Positions 22,701 to 32,999 are shown, counted from the stretch's first letter. The stretch: 64,000 nt of DNA from Ligula intestinalis (GCA_036362985.1 JAYGXS010000004.1:5559076-5623075); one strand, 5' to 3'. Notes: a model not told the origin generated them from the sequence alone. Numbers and translations: made by a program.

Positions 22701-25700
22701 AAGACTAAAGTAGGAGGCGTGCACGGTGTTTGTTCTAGCGTACGGTTCATCATCAATTTAAAAAAAAATTGCCGACCAGAGAGACCGAAATGACCATTTC
22801 TGGCTTATTGGCCGTCATGCCAGCCAACCCAGGTGTTGCTTTATTTTGAAAGTATTTCAGGAGAAAAGTCCTTTTTTTATCGGAAGGTCGCAAATGATAC
22901 ACAAAGTCCGAAAGCTGCAGCTATCGAGGTCTTAAACAATGATCGAAGTATGAGTAGCAAATCTGATGCCTGCCTTTACTTCCTTTAAATTGTTGCTAGC
23001 GTGGTGTGCAGACAACCTCATTATGGTAGTTCACTTAAACAAGGAGGGGTCAGTATGTAACAAGCCAACTAGGCCTACAAGTGTATATATGTGAAGATTC
23101 TCAGGAAACAGTAACAGGAAAGAAAACGGCTGTTCGATTTCAAAAGCCCGTATAGGCGCTTTATTAGTTTATATAGTCTGGTCTTCAGTGCAAGCGGCTG
23201 GTTGGAAAACTTAAGGCCAGGTTGCAATAACTTATTAACGTGACCGCTCCAGTGCTTAGTGGATTTTATAGGGAACAAGTCATGGGTTGTTTAAGTCTTT
23301 TAGTCACTGTGTATGCACTTCTACTCCCACGCCCCTACCCCCTCAGGTCGTCTTGACAGAGTAGAGTATAGGAGAGATAGAGTGAAGTAGATTATATGCA
23401 AGTCACCCCTGCTGCTGCGTGGTGGACGTTGTCGCTCTCGGCCATCAAATTTGGATTGCGAAAAAATAAACAAGAATATTTTTCCATCCTTCTGTCTATG
23501 AGTGATATGCCGGACTTGGACCTACTGTAATTTAAATCAACCTCAGTAGTTGGTGTGACATAAAGCCTCTTGTACTACTTGTACAGGGTGTCCCAGAAGT
23601 AACTGACGCTTTTGATTTGCCAATAAAACGAAAACTGTTAACACTAGGATATTGAAACTTGTTTTATTCGAAAGAAAAACCTTTTTATTTTTATTAGAAG
23701 TGAGTTTTGAATATGTCTTTGAAATGATTTCCATGGTTGTTTTGACAACTTAGGGTCCGTTTCGTTGTCGTTTACATAACGCTCCTTAGTGTATCAGGCG
23801 ATAGTTGTCTTATTTCAGAACAAATTTTGTTTTTAAGTTCTTGCAGATTTGTTGGATTTGTTACATAAGCCCTTGACTTCAGGTAGCTCCATAAGAAGAA
23901 ATTGCATGGGGTCAAATCTGGAGATCGAGGGGGCCAAGGAATGTTACCAAATCGTGAAATCAAATGATTTGGAAAGCACTCATTTAACAATGTCATCGTT
24001 TCTCTTGCTCTATAGGCCGTGGCTCTATCCTGTTGAAACCAAGTATTGCGTAGGCCATGTCTCTCAATTTCAGGCATTATAAATTCGCTAATCATAGTTC
24101 GGTATCTTTCACCATTAACTGTTACTCGTGCGCCATCATTATTTTCAAAAAAGTATGTGCCAATCACATTGGAAGCAATTATTCTGCACCACGCCGTCAA
24201 ACGAAGAGAATGCAGCGACCTTTCCTGAATTTCTCTAGGATTTTCATCGCACCAAAGTCTAGAAAGGGTTTTCTTTCGAATAAAACATTTTTCAATATCC
24301 TAGCGTCAACAGTTTTCGTTTTATTAACAAATCAAAAGGGTCAGTTACTTCTGGGACACCCTGTACTTGTTACAGCTGTGACCATGCCTGATCTAGCCGG
24401 CCTCAATGATGTCACGGACGGTACCCCTCCACGCGTGACGATTGGCGGCAACGGATCTGGAAAGCTTCACCCAGTCTGTTCTCTAGCGATGGAGACCTAA
24501 GATAGAAGTTCCAAGAATTGCTTCCATGTCTTGTCAGACGGTGTCGAGCCAAGTCTTCAGTGTCTCACCTCTTCGACGCCTCGAGGTAGGCTGCGGTGCC
24601 GGATCGAGGTCAGCATAGCTACGATCTTGCGGCGGACAACGGTGAACGTGCCCAAACCACCTCAGTCGCCTTTCTTGAATAGCCTTAGACATTCTCGCGA
24701 TACGTTCGCTGTGAGTGCGGACTGTCTCGTTCGAGGTGAAGTCGGTATACTGAACTCGCAGGATGTTCCTCAGGCAGCTGTGGTCAAAGACCTCCAGTTT
24801 TCGCCCATCTTCAGCGCCCAAAGCCCAGCATTCACATCCATGCAGAAGGACTAAGGGGATGAATGCGCGGTTTACACCAATCTTCGTGGCGGTGGAGATG
24901 TCGCGTCTGATCCATAGGCACTTTCCATGGATTGAGAAAACCCAGCGAGCAGCATCGGTGCGAGAGACCGTGTCCTTGCTTTGCCCGTTCGGTAGCAGTC
25001 TCGCCCGAGGTATTTAAAGCTGTCTACTTCTTCGAGTTGATGGCCATTTATCCCCAGGGGTGCTATCTCCTGGTCAGAGATGCAGCTCGAGAATAACTTC
25101 GTCTTTCTGATATTTATGGAGATGCCAACTGACATAGCGATCTCATTCACTCGCGAGCTTGAGACTAGCAGCGCACTATCATCGGCGTAGTCAAGATCAG
25201 TTAGCCGGCGTCCGGGTTCAAGCTCAACGCCGTCTTCCTCATGTAAGGCCTTCCCGAGAATCTAGTCAATGACGTAGTCAAACAGAATGGGCGACAGGAC
25301 ACAGCCCTGTCGGACACCGGACCGGATATCGAACGATTGAGGGAGATTGTTGTGGACCAGGACTCGTTCGGTGGTAGACCGATAGTAAGCCTTAATCATG
25401 GCAATGAGTTTTGTCGGCACTCCATCCAGTTCCATTATTCGCCACAGGGACTCACGATGGATAAAGCCTCTGCTCAACGTGCCGGTTTGGCCTAGCGCAA
25501 CAGTGCAGCCCATCCTGGCAGGTTGGTCAAATTCGATAGTACTCAACTTTGAAGTAATACCTGTAGACTTTTCTGTTAAACATTTATTTACCTTGCTAAC
25601 TTTTACACCTTCGCTGCAGGCCTCTATGGTAAGGACAAGGACTTCGTGCCCATTTTCATCACCGTCGATCCTGAGCGTGATACCCCCGAGGTCGTTGATG

Positions 25701-28164
25701 AATACTGCAAAGGTAATTGCTCTCCCCCATCCTACAACTTATCTTATTAGTCTGTCTAAAAGATGTAGTTCGCTTTTAGCCACGGCAAGCACTTCTCCCA
25801 CGTCTACTCTCTTTTACCTTTTGACTCTACCTTTTCCTTTGAAGAATTCTCCCCCAAGCTGGTTGGTCTCACTGGCTCTCGTGAACAAATCAACATTGTT
25901 GCGAAACGATACCACATCTATCACAGCCAGGGTCCCAAAGACTCCGACGGAGACTATATTGTGAGTAAAATTAATCTTCTTTTTCAGCCTATAGGCGTCG
26001 GCTGCCGACTTAAATGGTTTTCTAAGTTGACCTTAGTCCGTTTTTTGTCTGTTGGTTTCCGGTCATCTATAAAAAGCGTTTTACGTGAATGGAGTGATTG
26101 GTTTCGACATTTCTGCTCGTCCAGTAGAGAAGACCCAGTATTGAAATCCAAATCAAGTCTCTGCCGCCGAACCAAAACAACGTGCTGTGGATGCTTGCTC
26201 TGCTAGCCACAACAGAGGCTCTTTTTTATGCTGGCGATTCAGCAGAAGTAGATGCGATTGTAAGAACAAGACCTCGATTCGGCTTCATGCTGGAAACGCA
26301 TCATGAGATACAGGTTATTCCTGAACAGAGGATTGCAGTACTTGCTATCTTGGCGCATATCTGTGACAATTAGCGGCTTCGCTTTTCACTGCGGCTGGTT
26401 TCTCCTTATGCGCTAATTGCTTGATGGCCGGTGCACTCGCGTGGTTAATCGCTGAAAATTCATCCCCCGTGTTAGATATCGGTGTGACGATTGCTGGGCC
26501 ACTTGGCAGCGAATATAGGGGGAGGGGAGAGAGGTGGCGGGCCGCGAGTTAATTTGGCCAAAGCACTTATCCACTCGGGCAGCGTATATGTGAACTCCTT
26601 TTCCAACGTCAGTGTCGGTGAGCCAAACGGCCGAGCACTCATGCCAACATTCAACGACTACCCACTCGAATGCCGGCCATTAAGTTCTCATCGCACCAGA
26701 GGGAGGAGGGGGGAAGGGAGAGCCGTTATTTGTCATTAGTATGTGGTAGCATAGCGACTGCAGCGCCTTGAACATGAATCACCCGAACTGGCGATTGGTT
26801 CGAGTATGAGTCCGAACCTTCGGGCACCTACCTTTCTTGTTCCAGTGATGGCGTCAATTTCTTCTCAACAATCCTTGCGCCTTTATTGGCGTGTGAGAAT
26901 TGCTGTTCACTGATCCGGGTCGATTGCGATGCGAATAACCCTTGTCTGCTTCCTTTGCTTCTTACCTCCCGCGGAAGTGGGGCCAAGTGGACTGGAAAGG
27001 GTGAGACACATTGCTAAACAAATTTTGCAAGAATGATCTTGCGGTTAAAGATGCTGTTGTTTTTCAAAGCACGACAAAAAGTTGGCATACGCAGCAATAT
27101 TTTGACCTGAATTAGCCTCAGGCGCAAACGCCTTTCGCCGGCAATATGTTTACCCCGTGACGGTTTCTAGAACCAATACAAGCGAACATCCGTGTCCCAG
27201 GAAGCAATTGAGAAGAAGAAGAAGTCTCGATCGCTGGGACAATATGTTTATTCGCTTGATGTTTCGATATCCGTCGCGGATTCGTCATCAGAGACATGAG
27301 TAGCAGAAAGGTTAAGTATGCACAGACTATTGCAGTATTTATAGGACACAGTCATTACTGCAAGCATACAGTGACAATTACCGTTAATTGCCTTCTTGTG
27401 CGTGGACTGCTTGTTGGACGGCACGCGGGCTCTGACCTGTTGAACTTTCGTCACGGGCGGTGAGCTCGGGCGTGATGATTGCTCGGCCGTCTGGCTCCCC
27501 GGTGTTGGCGTACGATGAGGCGGTGTCCTGCCCATTCCTCAAGTGACGGCTTGCTTTGGCCAAATTGAATCTCAGGATTGAATATGGATTGGGCAAATTG
27601 TTGCACTTGTTGATGGATTGGAAGCCCGTGAACAATGACTCAAGTAGTTCTCGGCTCACCCGATTGTCACCTCTTGCGAAAATTTCGGTCTCATCAAATT
27701 TGAAGGTGTGGCCGGGTCTCGTCGAATGAGCCGCAACTTGAGAATTGGCATCATTTCACCGCACTACAGCCGCGTGTTCGGCAATTCGCGTCCTGAGAAG
27801 TCTGCCAGTTTCTCCGACATAGTTGCTTTGACCGCAACTGCACCAGTTCCTGTAGACGATCCCAGATGTTTCTTGCGGTGGCAGTGGGTTTTTGGCTTCA
27901 TTATCTGACCTTCTAGTTTGGTGAAACGTCTGCTTACCTGCGATGTTGTTTTTTTGCATCGACTGACTGACGAGTGTATTGCACTTTCCAACCCCATTCC
28001 ACTAATCTCCGTTCCGTTCTGCCTCCACCCTTGCTTAGGTGGATCACACGGTCGTCATGTACCTGATAAATCCCAGAGGCGAGTTTGTGGAATACTATGG
28101 CCAGGTGAAACCCATTCAGGAGATCGTCCGGAGCATTATGAACAAGATGAAGGCCTTCTCTTAG
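18340..28164 (+). CDS. SCO1: SCO1/SCO2-like copper chaperone of cytochrome c oxidase, four 3' exons
   Basis: SCO proteins are inner-membrane thioredoxin-fold chaperones facing the intermembrane space that deliver copper to the CuA site of cytochrome oxidase subunit II. Exons are 18340-18534, 25620-25712, 25845-25960 and 28039-28164. All introns are GT-AG, and phases 1, 1 and 0 agree across the junctions. Together they give about 175 residues: [10 protein letters not shown] followed by [10 protein letters not shown] (copper CxxxC), [44 protein letters not shown], and [14 protein letters not shown] with the third copper ligand His. The stop is TAG at 28162. The first exon needs an upstream phase-1 exon, so the mitochondrial presequence and transmembrane helix lie further 5', probably outside the window. 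SCO1 versus SCO2 cannot be decided; flatworms may have only one. Confidence 0.93.
19747..19772. repeat. (GT)n microsatellite
   Basis: Thirteen uninterrupted GT units inside SCO1 intron sequence. Confidence 0.95.
20650..21231 (-). pseudogene. Gypsy integrase remnant
   Basis: The minus frame 20923-21231 reads [18 protein letters not shown], then [20 protein letters not shown]. These are the second Asp and the NGLVE helix of a Gypsy integrase. Trp stands where the catalytic Glu is expected, so the core is dead. The left part (20650-20920) has further minus-strand pieces with stops and no clear domain. It is a different subfamily from the element at 3700-5625 and lies in SCO1 intron sequence. 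Confidence 0.65.
21510..21930 (+). pseudogene. C2H2 zinc-finger tail of an RTE-like retroelement, decayed
   Basis: The plus strand reads [15 protein letters not shown] (21595 on) and, after a stop, [20 protein letters not shown]. From memory, such GLxGHLRIHRTEAGEPVPG finger repeats are very common in diphyllobothriid tapeworm assemblies, downstream of an RTE-like reverse transcriptase. Several Cys/His ligands are lost and stops are present, so this is a non-coding remnant. No matching reverse transcriptase lies beside it. Confidence 0.6.
22780..22846 (-). repeat. SINE 3'-end fragment
   Basis: The minus strand contains GACGGCCAATAAGCCAGAAA followed by TGGTCATTTC, matching the tail of the tRNA-derived SINE copies at 38108-38235 and 38289-38433. 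The tRNA-like head is absent. Confidence 0.55.
22850..23570. other. Intronic spacer, nothing recognised
   Basis: No motif-bearing frame or repeat identified between the SINE fragment and the mariner-type element. Confidence 0.4.
23584..24363 (-). mobile_element. Tc1/mariner-superfamily transposon, internally deleted
   Basis: A 780-base element bounded by terminal inverted repeats of about 99 bases each (23584-23682 and 24265-24363), starting CAGGGTGTCCCAGAAGTAAC and about 90 % alike. It is flanked by TA on both sides (23582-23583, 24364-24365), the expected target duplication. The interior is the C-terminal part of a transposase on the minus strand. The N-terminal DNA-binding domain and first catalytic Asp are deleted, and the right repeat runs straight into a [14 protein letters not shown] segment. 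It sits in SCO1 intron 1, next to an RTE-like fragment. Confidence 0.9.
23772..24200 (-). pseudogene. Mariner-type transposase, C-terminal 142 aa
   Basis: The frame contains [37 protein letters not shown] (second catalytic Asp) and [20 protein letters not shown] (third catalytic Asp), with 36 residues between the two Asp by my count. This matches a mariner-superfamily group common in arthropods and flatworms. The first Asp is missing through the deletion, so it is not an active enzyme. Confidence 0.85.
24380..25546 (-). pseudogene. RTE-like reverse transcriptase, C-terminal half
   Basis: Three minus-strand pieces in sequence. 25262-25546 reads [20 protein letters not shown] and [19 protein letters not shown]. 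24872-25150 reads [12 protein letters not shown] and EVDSFKYLG. 24534-24821 reads [15 protein letters not shown] and [11 protein letters not shown]. This order and wording match the RTE-type reverse transcriptases abundant in tapeworms. The YADD region between the first two pieces is frame-broken (near 25150-25260). The 3' end abuts the mariner element at 24364. Confidence 0.8.
25620..25712 (+). CDS. SCO1: SCO1 exon with DPERDTPE block
   Basis: The acceptor is GCTGCAG ending at 25619; the donor is GTAATT at 25713. It encodes [20 protein letters not shown] followed by [10 protein letters not shown], the conserved DPERDT segment of the SCO family. A glycine codon is split with the preceding exon. 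The exon sits only about 70 bases to the right of an RTE-like fragment. Confidence 0.92.
25845..25960 (+). CDS. SCO1: SCO1 exon with [10 protein letters not shown] block
   Basis: The acceptor TTTGAAG ends at 25844 behind a pyrimidine-rich tract, and the donor GTGAGT begins at 25961. The preceding intron is only 132 bases. The exon encodes [20 protein letters not shown], then [19 protein letters not shown], closely matching the human SCO1 block order. Confidence 0.92.
26530..26740 (+). pseudogene. Penelope-like element C-terminal fragment, plus strand
   Basis: The plus frame reads [20 protein letters not shown] followed by [15 protein letters not shown]. It matches [11 protein letters not shown] and [13 protein letters not shown] in the minus-strand Penelope-like copy at 27384-27659. 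It is the variable tail after the GIY-YIG domain. It lies in the last SCO1 intron, in opposite orientation to the larger copy 640 bases away. Confidence 0.6.
27248..27970 (-). mobile_element. Penelope-like element 3' part with GIY-YIG endonuclease
   Basis: The minus frame 27756-27959 contains [20 protein letters not shown] and [15 protein letters not shown]. This is the GIY-YIG endonuclease module fused to the reverse transcriptase of Penelope-like elements, with the CSCG cysteine pair typical of that group. After a frame change, 27384-27659 supplies the tail with [20 protein letters not shown] and [13 protein letters not shown], ending at a stop near 27384. The 3' flank to 27248 holds a hammerhead-like core. 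The reverse transcriptase is absent. The insertion is inside the last SCO1 intron, antisense to the gene. Confidence 0.8.
27261..27291 (-). ncRNA. Hammerhead-ribozyme-like core
   Basis: The minus strand reads CTGATGA (27291-27285), a hairpin with stem ATCCG and CGGAT around CGA (27281-27269), then CGAAAC (27266-27261). That is the conserved CUGANGA, helix II, GAAA order. It lies about 100 bases downstream of a Penelope-like GIY-YIG frame, and Penelope-like elements are known to carry hammerheads in their terminal repeats. Against function: the base pair closing helix II at the core is C-C, and I could not fit a perfect helix I and NUH cleavage site (a GTC occurs at 27235-27237 on the minus strand, but flanking pairing is poor). 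Probably a decayed ribozyme. Confidence 0.45.
28039..28164 (+). CDS. SCO1: SCO1 terminal exon with copper-binding His
   Basis: The acceptor TTGCTTAG ends at 28038. The exon encodes [20 protein letters not shown], then [20 protein letters not shown] and a final Ser before TAG (28162-28164). The VDHT histidine is the third copper ligand of the family. The preceding intron (25961-28038) carries Penelope-like fragments on both strands. Confidence 0.92.
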   Translation: MDHTVVMYLINPRGEFVEYYGQVKPIQEIVRSIMNKMKAFS

Positions 28165-28990
28165 ATGGATGTCCATCAGACCTACCAGAGCCTTCATCCG
28201 TCTTATGGCCACCTGTCTCTCCGTGTTTACTTGCCGCCTTTGTAGTTACCTCCTCTCTCCCCCAGTTGGTCCTTATAAACGGTTCTAGGGTTTCTACTTT
28301 GTTACCACGGCAGACTTTTCCGCACCTCCCCGTTTTTTTCTCTCATTCGTTGTCTCCCCCGTCAGGAAACTTTAGACATGCCTTTTTTTCCTTTTTCTTC
28401 TTTCGAGAAACAGAACATCAAAGTCACTGTTTATACTGTGTGTGTGTTCTGGTGTTTGTGTGTGCCTTCGCCATTGCCACGATTCTTTCGACATCCAGCT
28501 CTTATAAATGTCAAGAGTGGAACCCGGTACTACGGTCATGTGTACGGAGGCAGATGACGTCATCAGAAAAGCCGTAGTCTAAGTAGTAAACAATCAATTT
28601 CGGCTCTAGGTTACTGTCAAAGGAATTGTGGAATTAAAGAAGTCAAATTCGGTGAACATACGTTTTCAACTATTCATCCTCAGGCCTGCCGAGGTAAGCG
28701 CGGATAAAAGGACAAAAGTTGAAACTTAAAATAGTCATACGGAGAGGGTTGAGAGCTTTAGGATATGTCTGGCGGCAACTGTGGTCTAATTCCATCAGAG
28801 GTTTGGTACAGTGGAGTTTTTTGTTTATATTTTATCGCTGTAGGGTAACCTAATAGGATGCGGTTTGGAGAATGTTAGCCCGACTGAAACTGTTCTGCAG
28901 GCCCACTCATCGAATTCAATTTCTTTGGTGTTTGAATGGATATTATTGCACAATACTCAATGGCGGAAGGAGAGGTGTCTTCACTTGGTT
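28165..28990. other. SCO1 3' flank, nothing further recognised
   Basis: Presumably the 3' untranslated region followed by intergenic DNA, with pyrimidine-rich and TG-rich stretches (28300-28470). I could not fix a polyadenylation site. Confidence 0.4.
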
Positions 28991-28997
28991 CAGTCGT

Positions 28998-29300
28998 GAT
29001 CCTGCCTGATCTAGTTGGCCTCCGTTATGTCACAAATTTTATTTCACCGTGCTGTACCATCTGGAGAGTTTGATCCATTTCTCCTTCAGTGACGAATACC
29101 GAGGGCGCAAGAACCGCTTCCAGGTCTTATCGAGCTAAATTTTGGACTTGCCTCTTCGATGCCTTCACGTGCACAGCGACAGCAGATCGAGAGGGACTCA
29201 CGAGACGGACGATGGAACATCTCAGTCGTGGTCTGGGCTATCCTGTCGAGGTCACAGCGAGAGCATACTATCTCCAGTCATGTGAAGGATGGTCATCTCG
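28998..29300 (-). pseudogene. RTE-like retroelement 3' fragment
   Basis: The sequence GCCTGATCTAGTTGGCCTCC, followed by a TTATGTCAC stretch, parallels 24387-24420 at the 3' end of the RTE-like copy. The next 250 bases resemble, in the same order, the region encoding its C-terminus. Frames are broken throughout. Confidence 0.55.
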
Positions 29301-29423
29301 AAAGGATTTTAAGTATACTTGGCACTTGTTCTCTATTAGGCGCGTAGTATGCAATAACTTGGGGACAGGAAAACTAGGATATGTTTGGTCGGGTCACGTG
29401 GACCAGTCGCATTTTACTTAGAT

Positions 29424-29760
29424 AGAAGAATGCTCATCGATCACTAGAATCATAGTTTTATTCCTCTCAGCTCTTGAACTCTTACTGGAGACCACAGATA
29501 AAAGGCGTCAGGGGAAAAACAAGCCACAATTATAGGGGGTTAATACACCACCAGTGATGTAAGTTCCGAGGCGCCGGCGCAAGATCGATAAATCGATTGA
29601 CTGAGCTGTCATCCGAGGCCCAGGCTTCAATCAATTCTCGGTCTTTCGCGCTGCCGGCGTGGGCGATTATTTTCGCGGCTGCAAAGTTAAATTCTTGACC
29701 CGTATCGTAGGTGTGGACAGCCACCTGTGATAGCGCGTCGCCCCGTCTTATACTCGAACT
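29424..29760 (-). pseudogene. Penelope-like element C-terminal fragment, second subfamily
   Basis: The minus frame 29530-29724 reads MAVHTYDTGQEFNFAAAKII and HAGSAKDRELIEAWASDDSS, then VNRFIDLAPAP. It matches the copy at 43996-44277 (SYELDHKFNFAAVRIIAHAG, EAWASDDNPVNRC). The element's 3' end (29424-29470) also corresponds to 43925-43985. This is the region following GIY-YIG in Penelope-like proteins. Confidence 0.65.
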
Positions 29761-31210
29761 TACGTTCGTGTATGCATCAAGGCTGTCCTACGTAATTTCG
29801 AGTTGATCTACGTGCCTTCCCCTTCTCTACCCAATTGCAACCTTGGTATGCGACCATTCGCTTCAATTCGCGACAGTTTAAGAAATTGGTTTCACGCCGA
29901 TAAATTCGGCGAAAGCACGCAAATCAGATCTGGGCGTTTAAGGCAACCCCCTTACTTTATAGGGTTTATCAGCTGATTACGCGTTTGCTGATATTGAATA
30001 CTTTTTGCTGAGTGTTGCTTATTCGGCGGCATACCATTTGTGCGTGGGACAGTAATATAAGGGCAAGCAGAGCAGAACCACCAGTAGGACTGTGGGGAGG
30101 CTACCGGTATGGTTTCGCAGCCGCTGTGTCAGAGAAGGTGAGGTGGCTATTTGCTTGTTGTTGTCATTTCTGTAGACTGAGTGATCAGCTGTAGCCGTGG
30201 TGGACATGGACTTCAAGTGTTAGTCACGCCCCAGAGGCAGGCAGTTCGTCGCTTTCTGTAGTCACTAGGCTGTGGGAGCGCTCCTGGGCAAAGACCTTCG
30301 GGGGAGGGAGCGGGTGGATGTCTTCACACGCATGTCCTACTCCCGGGTGTGACGCAGGTGTTCGACGCGTACACACTCAGCGGTTTATGCCCGAAAGCCA
30401 CATTTACTGCCGTCAGAGTGACTACGCTTATTTCGCTGCTCCCTAACCGGTTTAAGAGGACCTTTTATTGACTTCCGTCCTACCGCTTGGAAGACCGCGA
30501 GCAGAGACGAAAAACAACCTTCTCAGATCCATCTTCAAGGTTAAAAAACTTTGTCACTCCTTTTCGACGTTGGCTGCGAGGTTTTCATCGCCTGACCATG
30601 CCGCTTCTGTCTCCTACCTACAACTAACCGCCACCCTTGCGTGTAACCCACCAAAACACATGCTTTTGGACCAGACCTCGGATTGGCTGGAATCCACAGC
30701 TGAAATGCTGAGGCATATTATAGGCGTAGACTACACGTACATTCACTCCGGATGCCAGACAAAGCCCAACCTTGGTTCAACTGGTATATGTATACCTGAC
30801 GCATAGCCTGGGTCCCTGTTTTACCGATGCCTAAGTTGGCGTAGCATCGCGGCTTATCGACTGTCTTCTTCGCGCTTATGCCGCCATCACCGGCTGTCAG
30901 GTGGGGAGGGGGATGCACGCGCATTAACGAGCCTGCGCTTTGTCTGCGCAACTTCAAGGTCGGCTACTGCAGCTGCAGGCTGGTGTGTCTGCGTAGGCAA
31001 ACACGTGCTGGCGTCGACTGTGGCTGGCGCCGGAACACACGAGGCAGCCTGCTGGCGTGGCTGGGGCGGGGTAAGGGTGTCATCACGAAACGACACCACC
31101 AGAGTCCTACGCCTGCTACAGCCTGCTCAAAAACTTTCTCTGTGTAGCACAAAACAGCAGCTGCTACTGCTCTGCTTTGATATGTGCGCGGCGAAGGTGT
31201 TAGTATCGCA
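29761..31210. other. Intergenic sequence without recognised genes
   Basis: Several open frames (for example 30468-30806 and 30878-31147) show no known motif. Composition becomes GC-richer from about 30200. Confidence 0.4.
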
Positions 31211-31212
31211 AA

Positions 31213-31560
31213 GGTGTTAAGGCTACTAAGGTTTAACCCAAACGGCTGCGCTCTTCCAGGATCGGTTCCTTAGGAAATGCGAGAAAACGGTGGAAAAGGC
31301 AGATTGTTAGGTATGATTTATTCTGCAGAAGGATAGAAGAATAGTTAGGCCGAGGGGGTTGATTCGGTCTGGCGTTGCGTTCGCCGTGAGAGCGCGGCAG
31401 CGGCGGCGCGCCCCCCCCCCCCCCCCCCCCCCCCCCCATCAGGGACGGAATAGCGAGTGGGTTCTGGCGTCAGTAATCGGGGGCGGCCGCTGACTCCTAT
31501 CTTTGTCTCGCGGCCTTGATGGTGATTGGTCGGACCTCACGAAGGTAGACGCTGGCGTGG
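31213..31560 (+). repeat. R1 repeat copy (interrupted by poly-C)
   Basis: Begins at GTGTTAAGGCTACTAAGGTT and continues with ATCTTCCAGG-type and TTTATT-type blocks shared with R1 copies at 37619 and 53488. A run of 28 C lies inside (31410-31437). Confidence 0.6.
31410..31437. repeat. Homopolymer of 28 C
   Basis: Uninterrupted C run. Its length may be unreliable in the assembly. Confidence 0.95.
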
Positions 31561-32589
31561 GTGGTCCCTTTCTCGTACGCCGGTTCGCATCTGGTCGGAG
31601 GCAGGCCAAAAAGTACATCCGCGCAAGGTCCTATGCTCTGAGTGATCTTGTCTGTGGTGTCAAGAGTTAGGTCGGCGTCGGGCAGAAGCGAACACTACAC
31701 TAGCACCGGAACGAGCGCTGTCGGTGACATTTTGGAGGCCATCCTGGCTGACAGATACTGCTGGAATGGTTTTGTCCGTCTTGCCTCTACTGCAGATCGG
31801 GGTTCAGATGGTCATTGAACCAGAGGAATCTGTCACCACAGTGGATGTTGGGGGTTCACCGATATGACCTGATATCAGAACGGTATGCGGATTTTCTGCT
31901 GTGTTTGATTCCCTTAATCGTAATGAAGTCTTATTACCCATACAGGTGATATGTACTTGAAGTATTGTTTTTTCGGAAGAAATTTGAACAAGGCAAAGGC
32001 AACAAGATTTGCTGGATTGAATAGAATTTCGTGACCTCTTATTCAACTGCATAAAATCAAAACAGTCAGTGAGTATCTAGCCTTTACCAAAACGTTGATT
32101 TGTCCAGCGTTTTCGTTCAAGGCCAGCTGCCTCAAGGTCATCCGATGCTTCAGTTAGCGCTTTCAGACTTGATCGACTTCCACTTGGACACACAAACGTG
32201 AGTCCATGTTGTCACGGCTGCTTAAGCGCCACTTTAAAATGCCCCTTTCCCCCATCCTCGTTCGACAGGGCCTATGCTACTAAACACGACACCCCTCGGG
32301 TAATGTTACACGCACCAATTGGAGAACACTTGAACCCGCTCCGCAGTCCTACTTAAGCAGCTGCCACTACTGTCTCGATCTCTCTCTACTCTCGCTAGAC
32401 GCAGTCAACACTAGCCCTGGCTTCGCTAGTGGTCCCTGCCGCCTGAGACTGCAAATCAGAGTTCTGTTTACAATAGATCCCTCTCACAGCTCACTTCTGC
32501 CTTTTACCTCCAACCTGGGGATTTGGCCTGATGATTTTAGTGATCCGAGTACACTCACTGCTTAGACCACCACAAGTATCTTCCTCCAT

Positions 32590-32999
32590 TTTAAGAGTGA
32601 CAATATGTCCAGTGTTATCGAACGACGGCTTCGAGGCGCGATGGAACGAACGTATATCGCCCCTAAATTGTTCTTCATAAGAGCAAGAACGGTTATTCCA
32701 GAAAGATCAACTAAATACGTTCAGCCTATGCACACCACATGAAAGTGTATTTGTAAAATTTACATGTAGTTGCGGATTCAAACACATTGGACGCACGCAA
32801 AGGCAGTTGGCAAAGTGGTCAGCTGAACATATGCAACAGTGGCTGCTTAGGAAAAAAAAAAGATACCCTGCAATTAAGGTCATACTTCGGACGACGACCG
32901 GGCGTCGCCTGGGATTGGCGGAGGCTGCTGCAATACGAAGAAGAAAACCAGAATTGTAAGCAGCTGGATCACGTGATCAATCTCACATTGCCGTGGTAA
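32590..32999 (+). pseudogene. Penelope-like element GIY-YIG tail, third subfamily
   Basis: Across two frames the plus strand reads FVKFTCSCGFKHIGRTQRQL, followed by AKWSAEHM, then KVILRTTTGRRLGLAEAAAI and QLDHVINLTLPW before a stop at 32999. The CSCGFKHIGRTQRQL stretch is a GIY-YIG core with the IGRT variant of YxGxT, and it differs clearly from the copy at 27756-27959. A short A-run near 32850-32858 coincides with a frame change. Confidence 0.65.

Noticed and set aside
30468..30806. Open frame of 112 codons on the plus strand
   Set aside because: No motif and no conserved neighbour; flanked by repeat-like DNA.
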